From assembly GCA_023260735.1 (NCBI GenBank), contig JALQUL010000386.1, forward strand, positions 1 through 9,331: a stretch of DNA of 9,331 nucleotides, given 5' to 3'. The translations under genes and the position numbers were made by a program. Positions 1 to 6,089 of the stretch are shown in pieces. This DNA comes from Limnohabitans sp. (GTDB taxonomy: Bacteria > Pseudomonadota > Gammaproteobacteria > Burkholderiales > Burkholderiaceae_C). The notes below the pieces were generated by a model. That model ran no database searches. It worked only from the letters and a program-made list of their open reading frames with translations, and was not told the DNA's origin. Within the stretch, counting starts at the first letter, position 1; every line of letters begins with the position of its first letter.

Positions 1-1408
1 GTCCCCAAGTACCCGCTTTGTAGGGACGTGGGCCAGTGGAGTCATTTTTCCAGAATTGTAAAATAGGTTCCACCCAGCGCCAGGCCGCTTCTTGCTCATC
101 GCGTCGGACAAATAAATTTAATCGGCCATCAATTACATCTAATAACAAACGCTCGTAAGCACCAACGCGCTCGTTACCAAAACGTTTGTCAAAATCAAGA
201 TCCAATTGAACTGGACTTAAGGATGGGTTACCATGAGTGATTTCATGGCGATTATGCAAACCTTGCGCTAATAAATGCAATTGCAAACCGTCTTTGGGTT
301 GTAGGTTAATAACTAATCGATTAGCCGCACCTAAGGCAGTAGGGTAAATTGCATGCGGAGTTGGTCTAAAGTTAATTACAATATGACCATCGTTGGCAGC
401 CAAGCGTTTGCCGGTACGAATAAAAAATGGTACACCTGCCCAACGCCAGTTAGCAATTTCCGCTCTGAGTGCTACATAAGTTTCGGTAGTGCTGTTTGGT
501 GCGACACCGGTGGCTTGTAAATAACCAGGTACTTTTTCACCGTTGACCATGCCCTCTACATATTGACCACGCACTACATGTTCGCTCAGAGTTTGCAATG
601 TCCAGGGTTTTAAAGAGCGTAAAACTTTGAGTTTTTCGTCACGAATAGCATCTGCGTGGGCGTTGATAGGTGGCTCCATGGCAATCGCACATAACAATTG
701 CAAAGCATGGTTTTGTACCATATCGCGCAATGCTCCAGTGTTGTCATAAAACGCACCACGCTTATCAACACCCAAGTTCTCGGAAAGGGTAATTTGAATA
801 TTCGCAATATTTTCACGACGCCATAAGGGTTCAAAAAAGGCATTACCAAAACGCAGCGCCAATAAGTTTTGAACAGAAGGTTTGCCTAAATAATGATCAA
901 TACGGAAAATTTGATTTTCGTTTAGAACTTTGCTGACTGCATCGTTAATAGTGCGGTTAGACGCTAAATCGGAGCCCAAAGGTTTTTCTAGTACAACTCT
1001 AGTGTTGGGGCCGTTTAGACCCGCTTCTGCAATTTGCTCACAGACTTTGGTAAACAAAGCTGGTGCAGTGGCCAAATACATAATGAGTACATTGGCATTG
1101 CGTTCTTTGACATTGTTTGCCAAGGCTTGGTAGTCTTGTGGATTAGATAAATCCATGCGTTGATAAAACAATAATTGGCAAAAACGCTCGAATTCGTCGG
1201 TGCTTGGGCGTTTATCAATACTCACTTCATCAAAACGAGCGCTAATTAAATTGCGGTATTGCTCGTTGGTGTGGTTGTCGCGGGCAACGCCAATAATTCG
1301 ACCCCCTTCAGGCAAACTACCGTGCCTAAAAGCCTGAAAAAGAGCAGGCATTAATTTGCGCCATGCAAGGTCACCTGTACCACCAAAAATAATAAGATCA
1401 AAGCTCAT
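1..1408 (-). CDS. zwf: Glucose-6-phosphate 1-dehydrogenase (3' end cut by window edge)
   Basis: Cytoplasmic enzyme that oxidises glucose-6-phosphate to 6-phosphogluconolactone with NAD(P)+, the entry step of the oxidative pentose phosphate and Entner-Doudoroff routes. I translated the minus strand from the ATG at 1408-1406: 469 codons stay open to the left edge. Seen: the N-terminal nucleotide-binding loop GGTGDLAWRK (residues 9-18), EKPLG (141-145), the family signature RIDHYLGK (169-176) with its substrate-binding His and Lys, and QNH (232-234) whose His matches the general base of the family. The last visible residues, KAGTWG, match the usual C-terminal region, so perhaps 15-20 residues are missing. 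The start fits the family's MSFDL... beginning, but the sequence before it (CTCCAATAAAACATCCCC) has no clear Shine-Dalgarno site. It is divergent from pgi and shares an operator-bearing region with it. The nucleotide loop differs from the more common GASGDLAKRK; the effect on cofactor choice is unknown. Confidence 0.95.
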   Translation of the reverse strand, partial: MSFDLIIFGGTGDLAWRKLMPALFQAFRHGSLPEGGRIIGVARDNHTNEQYRNLISARFDEVSIDKRPSTDEFERFCQLLFYQRMDLSNPQDYQALANNVKERNANVLIMYLATAPALFTKVCEQIAEAGLNGPNTRVVLEKPLGSDLASNRTINDAVSKVLNENQIFRIDHYLGKPSVQNLLALRFGNAFFEPLWRRENIANIQITLSENLGVDKRGAFYDNTGALRDMVQNHALQLLCAIAMEPPINAHADAIRDEKLKVLRSLKPWTLQTLSEHVVRGQYVEGMVNGEKVPGYLQATGVAPNSTTETYVALRAEIANWRWAGVPFFIRTGKRLAANDGHIVINFRPTPHAIYPTALGAANRLVINLQPKDGLQLHLLAQGLHNRHEITHGNPSLSPVQLDLDFDKRFGNERVGAYERLLLDVIDGRLNLFVRRDEQEAAWRWVEPILQFWKNDSTGPRPYKAGTWG

Positions 1409-1430
1409 GGGGATGTTTTATTGGAGATGA

Positions 1431-1459
1431 AGAATAAATGAAATGTAATTTAATTACAA
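1431..1459 (-). promoter_or_regulatory. Candidate sigma70-type promoter of zwf
   Basis: On the minus strand TTGTAA (1459-1454) and TATTCT (1436-1431) are separated by 17 bases, each with four of six consensus bases. Transcription would begin near 1424, giving a short leader of about 16 bases. The -35 element lies inside the palindrome at 1444-1458, so a protein bound there would block polymerase, as expected for repression. The match is only moderate and the region is AT-rich, where chance matches are common; this is an inference. Confidence 0.35.
1444..1458. promoter_or_regulatory. HexR-type operator palindrome
   Basis: The sequence TGTAATTTAATTACA is a perfect inverted repeat with 7-base arms around one central base. 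It agrees closely with the proteobacterial HexR binding motif (TGTAAT-N3-ATTACA as I recall it). HexR is an RpiR-family repressor of central sugar metabolism, known to control zwf and Entner-Doudoroff genes and to be released by 2-keto-3-deoxy-6-phosphogluconate. The site lies 36 bp before the zwf start and 104 bp before the pgi start. Its place in front of zwf strongly supports the assignment, though no hexR gene is in the window. Confidence 0.65.
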
Positions 1460-1528
1460 AAAAAATGCAATATTTTTCTGAAAAACAATTAGAATTAATG
1501 CAAAATCAAGCCAAAAATAGGTTTTTTT

Positions 1529-1543
1529 GGTAACTAGGTTACT
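1529..1543. promoter_or_regulatory. Second, weaker HexR-like palindrome next to pgi
   Basis: The sequence GGTAACTAGGTTACT contains GTAAC-TAG-GTTAC, a perfect inverted repeat with 5-base arms. It has the same GTAA-N5-TTAC skeleton as the palindrome at 1444-1458, but the flanking and inner positions differ. The two centres are 85 bp apart, close to eight helical turns, so a looped complex is conceivable. It ends 18 bp before the pgi ATG and would overlap its leader. It could also be a chance small palindrome. Confidence 0.35.
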
Positions 1544-1547
1544 TAAT

Positions 1548-1552
1548 AAGGG
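1548..1552 (+). promoter_or_regulatory. Ribosome binding site that sets the pgi start
   Basis: AAGGG lies nine bases before the ATG at 1562. A longer reading from TTG at 1553 would begin immediately after this site with no spacing, so the ATG is the better start. Confidence 0.7.
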
Positions 1553-1561
1553 TTGTTTAGC

Positions 1562-3127
1562 ATGAATCAAACATCAGCATCTACTTCGCAACAGCATGTA
1601 TTAGCATGGGCTCAATTACAAGATTTAGCAGAGCAAAAAAAGACAAAAATAGACTTAAGAGACTTATTTGCTAATGATGCACAGCGCTTTGAAAAATTAA
1701 AAATAAACGCTCCTTATTTGTGGGCCGATTTATCTAAAAATTTAGTCGATGATGCTATTTGGCAAGCCCTTTTACAATTAGCACATAGCAGTGGTGTAGA
1801 GGACGGTAGGGTAGCAATGTGGGCAGGCGATCACATCAACAACACTGAAGACCGTGCGGTTATGCATTTTTTATTGCGCAGTCCTGCCAATGCCGTATTA
1901 GCCAATGACAAGGTCAAACAAGCCCATGCTTTAGTACATGGCACTTTAAACCCAATGTTGGCTTTTGCCGAAAAAATTCGTGCCAATAGCCAGATGACCG
2001 ATGTGGTCAACATTGGCATTGGTGGATCCGATTTAGGCCCCTTAATGGCTACTATTGCACTTAATGATTTTGCCACTACAGGCAAGCGCATGCATTTTGT
2101 ATCGAATGTAGATGCCCATGAAATTAACCGTGTTTTAAAACCATTAAATCCAAATAACACCTTGGTATTGGTGGCCTCTAAAACTTTTACTACGGCCGAA
2201 ACCATGGCCAATGCACAAACCGCCAAAGCTTGGTTTGAAGCCAATGGAGGCACAGAAATTGCCGAACATTTTGTAGGTTTAACCACTAACTTAGAAGCTG
2301 CTGCACAGTTTGGAATAAGCACTACATTTGGTTTTTGGGATTGGGTGGGCGGACGTTATTCGATGTGGTCGGCGATTGGATTGTCATTGGCTATTGCCAT
2401 TGGATCGGATAATTTTAAAGCCATGTTAAAAGGCGCTCATGAAATGGATGAGCATTTTAAAAATGCACCATTAGAAAATAATTTGCCGGTGGCTTTGGCT
2501 TTATTAGATGTTTGGTATCGCAACTTTATGGGTTTTACCAGCCGCTCGGTAGCACCCTACCATAGTGCTTTGGCTAGGTTTCCAGCCTACTTGCAGCAAC
2601 TAGAAATGGAAAGCAATGGCAAACGTGTGGACCGTCATGGCAAGCCATTAAGTTATGGCACCAGTGGTGTGGTCTGGGGCGAGCCCGGCACCAATGGCCA
2701 ACATGCTTTTTTCCAGATGTTGCACCAAGGAACCGATGTCGTGCCAGTAGAGTTTATTGGTGTGAAGCACCCTAGCCACCACATTGCCGGACACCACACC
2801 CAATTATTGGCCAATATGCTGGCGCAAAGCCAAGCGCTTATGTTAGGCCAAGAAGGCGATGGTGGTGCCCGCTTCTTCCCCGGTAACCGCCCCAGCACCA
2901 CTTTTGTACTTGATCGTTTAAGCCCAGAATCTTTTGGTGCTTTAGTGGCCTGTTATGAACACCGGGTGTTTGTAGCCGGTTTAATTTGGAACATTAATAG
3001 CTTTGACCAATGGGGCGTAGAACTAGGTAAAGTGCTAGCCAAAAACATTGCCAAATCATTAGAGACCGGTGACACCCAAGGTTTAGATGCGTCTAGTGCG
3101 GGATTGGTGGCGGCTTTGCGTGCTTGA
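1562..3127 (+). CDS. pgi: Glucose-6-phosphate isomerase
   Basis: Cytoplasmic enzyme that interconverts glucose-6-phosphate and fructose-6-phosphate in glycolysis and gluconeogenesis. The protein is 521 aa when started at the ATG (MNQTSAS), within the normal bacterial range though a little shorter than the 549 aa E. coli enzyme. Seen: the phosphate-binding region IGIGGSDLGPLM (151-162), SKTFTTAETM (206-215), family signature 1 around DWVGGRYS (260-267), MESNGK with catalytic Glu350, GTNGQH with His381, and signature 2 FDQWGVELGK (481-490) ending in catalytic Lys490. The Glu-to-His spacing of 31 equals that of the rabbit enzyme (357 and 388). The in-frame TTG nine bases upstream is rejected because AAGGG at 1548-1552 fits only the ATG. 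It is divergent from zwf, which competes for the same substrate, and is followed by its own terminator, so it appears to be a single-gene transcript. A TAGAAT at 1490-1495 may be its -10 element, without a good -35. Confidence 0.97.
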   Translation: MNQTSASTSQQHVLAWAQLQDLAEQKKTKIDLRDLFANDAQRFEKLKINAPYLWADLSKNLVDDAIWQALLQLAHSSGVEDGRVAMWAGDHINNTEDRAVMHFLLRSPANAVLANDKVKQAHALVHGTLNPMLAFAEKIRANSQMTDVVNIGIGGSDLGPLMATIALNDFATTGKRMHFVSNVDAHEINRVLKPLNPNNTLVLVASKTFTTAETMANAQTAKAWFEANGGTEIAEHFVGLTTNLEAAAQFGISTTFGFWDWVGGRYSMWSAIGLSLAIAIGSDNFKAMLKGAHEMDEHFKNAPLENNLPVALALLDVWYRNFMGFTSRSVAPYHSALARFPAYLQQLEMESNGKRVDRHGKPLSYGTSGVVWGEPGTNGQHAFFQMLHQGTDVVPVEFIGVKHPSHHIAGHHTQLLANMLAQSQALMLGQEGDGGARFFPGNRPSTTFVLDRLSPESFGALVACYEHRVFVAGLIWNINSFDQWGVELGKVLAKNIAKSLETGDTQGLDASSAGLVAALRA

Positions 3128-3145
3128 TCTTGAGATGAAATAATT

Positions 3146-3179
3146 AGCGTTAGCTGGTGTTGTAAAAGCGATAGCTGGT
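3146..3179 (+). repeat. Short imperfect direct repeat after pgi
   Basis: AGCGTTAGCTGGT (3146-3158) and AGCGATAGCTGGT (3167-3179) match at 12 of 13 bases with a period of 21 bp, two helical turns. It lies between the pgi stop and its terminator. No function is apparent, and duplication by slippage is enough to explain it. Confidence 0.5.
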
Positions 3180-3180
3180 T

Positions 3181-3217
3181 AAAAGGCTCCAACTCATAAA
3201 GTGGTTGGGGCTTTTTT
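3181..3217 (+). terminator. Intrinsic terminator of pgi
   Basis: GCTCCAAC (3186-3193) pairs with GTTGGGGC (3204-3211) with one T-G wobble. The stem extends outward by AAAAG pairing with the following T run, the loop is about ten bases, and six T residues follow (3212-3217). This is a textbook rho-independent terminator 53 bp after the pgi stop. It should separate pgi from ycaO, so ycaO needs its own promoter in the following 110 bp. I see no convincing -35/-10 pair there; a TAAAAT at 3252-3257 is the best isolated -10. Confidence 0.85.
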
Positions 3218-3328
3218 ACCTTTTACCCTAGCCACCACCCCCATATCCCGTTAAAATCATCCATTGTTAAACCGCGCAGCCAGTGGGTTTTTGTTTTAAC
3301 TCACACTATTTTTTTATTAAAGGCGGTT

Positions 3329-5071
3329 ATGTCTGCACAAAGTTTTATTCCCGGTAAAGATTCATCTCTAGAGGCCACCATTGATATTATGCAAACCCGT
3401 TTGCAAAACATGGGGTTTTTTATAGAGGAAAAAAGTTGGTTGAATCCGGTAGATGGTATTTGGTCGGTGCATGTGCGCGACCGTGATTGTCCAATTTTAT
3501 TTACCAATGGTAAGGGTGCCACTCGGCTGGCTTGCTTAGCTAGCGCGCTAGGTGAATTTTTTGAGCGCTTAGCCACCAATTATTTTTGGACTCATTTTTA
3601 TTTGGGTCGTGAAATTGCGAATCAAGATTTTGTCCATTACCCGAACGAAAAATGGTTTGATGTGCCAGAAGATGGTAGTTGGCCAGAAGGTTTGCTGAAT
3701 GAAAAACTGCATGCTTTTTATAACCCCGACGCTTCAATTGATGCCATTAATTTAGTCGAATTTAACTCTGGCAATGACGAGCGCGGTATTTGTGCCATTC
3801 CTTATAAGTGTTTACGAGACGATTCTATTGCCTACATACCTGTCAATATTATTGGCAACTTATATGTGAGTAATGGCATGTCGGCGGGTAATACTGCCCC
3901 AGAAGCACGAAATCAGGCCTTATCAGAACTTTTTGAACGTTATATTAAGGGCCGTATTATTGCAGAAGGTATTTGTTTACCCGATGTGCCAGAGGCGGTA
4001 ATTAATCGCTTTCCAAAAATTGCGCAAAGCATTGCTTTATTGCGCCAAGCTGGTTTTGGTATTTTAGTCAAAGACGCTTCTTTAGGTGGGCAATTCCCGG
4101 TCATGAATGTGACCTTATTAAACCCTCAAGATCAAGGTTGTTTTGCTAGTTTTGGTGCTCATCCCCGTTTCGAAATTGCCCTAGAGCGCGCTTTAACCGA
4201 GTTATTGCAAGGTCGTGCATTAGATTCGTTAAGCGATTTCCCACCGCCAACTTTTGACCTAGAAGAAGCGGCAAGTTCTACCAATATTGAAATTCATTTT
4301 GTGGATTCAAGCGGCGTTATTCATTGGAATTTTTTAAGTGAAAAACCCAATTATGTATTTGTCGATTGGAATTTTTCTAACACCACTCAAGCCGATTATG
4401 AATGGTCGGTGCAAGCCGTACACGATATTGGTTTTGATATTTATGTCGCTGACTTCGAGCACTTGGGAGTTTACGCTTGCCGTATTTTAGTACCCGGTAT
4501 GTCAGAAATTTATCCAGTCGATGATTTAGACAACGAGAACAACAGCATTGCTAATCCAATGCGTGAAGCTATTCTGAATTTAACCGATTTAGACAACGAA
4601 GAATGTGCCGACTTATTGGCTACTTTAAATGAATCTAATTTAGCCGATCAACGTTTGGTGGCAGCATTAATTGGCATGGTGCCCGATGCTGGCACCTTAT
4701 GGGCCGATTTACGGGTAGGCGAATTAAAAACACTTCTAGCCTTAGCAATTGGTGATCAGGAAGCCACTCTAGAGGGTTGTGAATGGATTAGGCATTTTGA
4801 TCAAATACCGGCAACACGACGAATTGTATATGCCTGTATTGAAACCTTAGAGCAATTAAGTGACCTAGGTGATACCGCGCCGTATTTAAGCAATATGCGT
4901 CAATTGTATGGTGCTACAGCCCTTAAACAAGCACAGGCACTGCTAATGCAAACCGATAGATTTATGGGAATTTCTGCTCCTGGCCTAGAAATGGTGGGTT
5001 GTGAAATGCATCAAAAATTGTGGCAGGCCTACGAAAAAGTGCAAATTAAGAAGCGTCAATTTGCCGTTTAG
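3329..5071 (+). CDS. ycaO: YcaO-family ATP-dependent protein, E. coli YcaO type
   Basis: At 580 aa it matches E. coli YcaO (586 aa) along its length. Family members use ATP to activate peptide backbone amides; E. coli YcaO itself is reported to help RimO-dependent beta-methylthiolation of an Asp in ribosomal protein S12. Seen: FIPGKDSSLE (6-15), TNGKGAT (59-65), the Glu pair in GEFFER (Glu76, Glu79), the conserved stretch IIGNLYVSNGMSAGNT (174-189), Glu192, the second pair in SELFER (Glu200, Glu203) and Arg287. These are the ATP/Mg ligands of the family, all shifted by one from E. coli numbering as I remember it. The C-terminal 180 residues correspond to the TPR-like domain of E. coli YcaO. 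There is no proline-rich PxPxP tail as in azoline-forming cyclodehydratases, and no precursor peptide, E1-like partner or dehydrogenase nearby, so a peptide natural product pathway is unlikely. AAAGG (3319-3323), five bases before the ATG, supports this start. Confidence 0.9.
   Translation: MSAQSFIPGKDSSLEATIDIMQTRLQNMGFFIEEKSWLNPVDGIWSVHVRDRDCPILFTNGKGATRLACLASALGEFFERLATNYFWTHFYLGREIANQDFVHYPNEKWFDVPEDGSWPEGLLNEKLHAFYNPDASIDAINLVEFNSGNDERGICAIPYKCLRDDSIAYIPVNIIGNLYVSNGMSAGNTAPEARNQALSELFERYIKGRIIAEGICLPDVPEAVINRFPKIAQSIALLRQAGFGILVKDASLGGQFPVMNVTLLNPQDQGCFASFGAHPRFEIALERALTELLQGRALDSLSDFPPPTFDLEEAASSTNIEIHFVDSSGVIHWNFLSEKPNYVFVDWNFSNTTQADYEWSVQAVHDIGFDIYVADFEHLGVYACRILVPGMSEIYPVDDLDNENNSIANPMREAILNLTDLDNEECADLLATLNESNLADQRLVAALIGMVPDAGTLWADLRVGELKTLLALAIGDQEATLEGCEWIRHFDQIPATRRIVYACIETLEQLSDLGDTAPYLSNMRQLYGATALKQAQALLMQTDRFMGISAPGLEMVGCEMHQKLWQAYEKVQIKKRQFAV
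4523..4599 (+). repeat. In-frame 14-base direct repeat inside ycaO
   Basis: GATTTAGACAACGA occurs at 4523-4536 and again at 4586-4599, 63 bp apart and in the same frame. It encodes DLDNE twice, at residues 399-403 and 420-424, at the junction between the catalytic and C-terminal domains. The identity reaches third codon positions. It may be local duplication or chance. Confidence 0.6.
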
Positions 5072-5082
5072 TCAGAGGCCAT

Positions 5083-5130
5083 AAAAAGTAGCGCCAATCC
5101 AAGCTTGTTTTAATTACAAGATTGGATTGG
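5083..5130 (-). terminator. Long hairpin between convergent ycaO and proC, probable proC terminator
   Basis: CCAATCCAA (5094-5102) pairs perfectly with TTGGATTGG (5122-5130). After one G/A mismatch, CTTGT (5104-5108) pairs with ACAAG (5116-5120) around a seven-base loop. On the minus strand five T residues (5087-5083) follow six bases after the stem, so it best fits termination of transcripts coming from proC, 82 bp beyond its stop. On the plus strand no T run follows, so it would serve ycaO at most as a 3'-end stabiliser. Confidence 0.55.
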
Positions 5131-5140
5131 AGCAGTTGGA

Positions 5141-5170
5141 TAATTCTAAGGCTTCATCCTTAATTCTAAG
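5141..5170. repeat. Short direct repeat between ycaO and proC
   Basis: TAATTCTAAG occurs exactly at 5141-5150 and 5161-5170, period 20 bp. It is in the 3' region of both convergent genes. No function is evident. Confidence 0.45.
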
Positions 5171-5211
5171 CGTAAAGCCAACAAAACAAGGGCTTACATT
5201 AAGATGCATTT

Positions 5212-6024
5212 TTACGCCAACTCTTGGCCCAATTCTTTGGCACGTAAATAAGCTGCATTTACCCCTTGGTGTATCGCCTCTGGCATTTTTTCTGCTTGCA
5301 TAGTGGTAATGGCCGCATAGGTAGTGCCACCTTTTGACGTCACTTGTTGCCGCAGCTCTTGTAGGTTGGCGGTGCTTCTAAGGGCTAATTCGGTGGCTCC
5401 TTGCAAAGTAGCAAGGGTTAATTGTTTGGCTTGATCAGCTGTTAAACCTAATTTTTCTCCGGCTTCTATCATGGACTGAGCAAATAAAAAGACATAGGCA
5501 GGGCCAGAGCCCGATACCGCAGTCACTGCGTCAATTAGGTTTTCTTGCGCTACCCAAATAGATTGACCCAAGGTGGCAACAATTTCAGAGATCCATTGTT
5601 TTTGGGCTTCAGTCACACTGCTAAGGGCCACTAAACCCGTCATGCCTAAACCAATTAAAGCAGGGGTATTGGGCATGGCTCTAATCAGTTGTTGGCTTTG
5701 CAAACTGCTAGCCATGGTGCTTAAGGTAATGCCTGCGGCAATACTTAAATGCAAGGGCTGTGCTAAATAGGGCAAGGTGAGCTCTGCCGCTTCTTTAAAG
5801 ACTTGCGGCTTGACTGCCCAAATTACTAAGTTGGCACTTTGTAAAACCGAGTTGGCTTTATCAAATACCTGCACACCAAATTCACTGGCAAGTGATTGGC
5901 GATTAGATTCGTTGGGTTCAATTACCAAAATATGCTGTGCATTAAAACCATTTTTGCAAAGACCACCCACCATGGCTTTAGCCATATTTCCGCCACCAAT
6001 AAAAGCAATGATTTGTTGATTCAT
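5212..6024 (-). CDS. proC: Pyrroline-5-carboxylate reductase
   Basis: Cytoplasmic enzyme for the last step of proline synthesis: reduction of 1-pyrroline-5-carboxylate to L-proline with NAD(P)H. The 270 aa length is normal for the family. Seen: the N-terminal Rossmann loop IAFIGGGNMAKAM (6-18), IWAVKPQ (68-74), RAMPNTPA (115-122), SGSGPAY (171-177) and the C-terminal family signature around VTSKGGTTYAAI (228-239). Many members have SPGGTT at this last site; Lys231 replaces Pro, which I believe is common in betaproteobacteria. The start is fixed by conserved spacing to the Rossmann loop, yet the sequence before it (TTTTAACTATTT) has no Shine-Dalgarno site. It lies 65 bp after glpK in the same orientation and may be co-transcribed, although the pathways are unrelated. 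In many bacteria proC is instead next to a yggS-like PLP protein gene, which is absent here. Confidence 0.95.
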   Translation of the reverse strand: MNQQIIAFIGGGNMAKAMVGGLCKNGFNAQHILVIEPNESNRQSLASEFGVQVFDKANSVLQSANLVIWAVKPQVFKEAAELTLPYLAQPLHLSIAAGITLSTMASSLQSQQLIRAMPNTPALIGLGMTGLVALSSVTEAQKQWISEIVATLGQSIWVAQENLIDAVTAVSGSGPAYVFLFAQSMIEAGEKLGLTADQAKQLTLATLQGATELALRSTANLQELRQQVTSKGGTTYAAITTMQAEKMPEAIHQGVNAAYLRAKELGQELA

Positions 6025-6060
6025 AAATAGTTAAAATAAAAAAATAATAAATTCAATTGT

Positions 6061-6077
6061 AAGGGCCGAAGCCACCT
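6061..6077 (-). terminator. Small cUUCGg hairpin between glpK and proC
   Basis: On the minus strand, 12 bases after the glpK stop, AGG-T-GGC pairs with GCC-CTT (one bulged T, one G-U wobble) around a TTCG tetraloop closed by C-G, an unusually stable loop type. A T-rich stretch with seven consecutive T residues follows, but only about 14 bases later, so it is at best a leaky terminator. It might instead be a processing or attenuation signal between glpK and proC. Confidence 0.35.
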
Positions 6078-6089
6078 TGTTAGAGCTGC

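Noticed and set aside
1553..1561. TTG start extending Pgi by MFS
   Set aside because: AAGGG at 1548-1552 directly abuts this TTG but is correctly spaced for the ATG at 1562.
1831..2322. 163-codon open frame antisense to pgi
   Set aside because: It lies wholly inside the well-supported pgi frame, its product has no recognisable domain, and shadow frames of this length are common opposite real genes.
3266..3295. Hairpin AAACC/GGTTT before ycaO as a riboswitch or attenuator
   Set aside because: Only about five pairs with a large loop; no conserved riboswitch core is visible.
3329..5071. YcaO as part of a new ribosomally made peptide (azoline) gene cluster
   Set aside because: No precursor peptide, E1-like protein, dehydrogenase or transporter is in the window, and the protein is colinear with housekeeping E. 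coli YcaO without a proline-rich tail.
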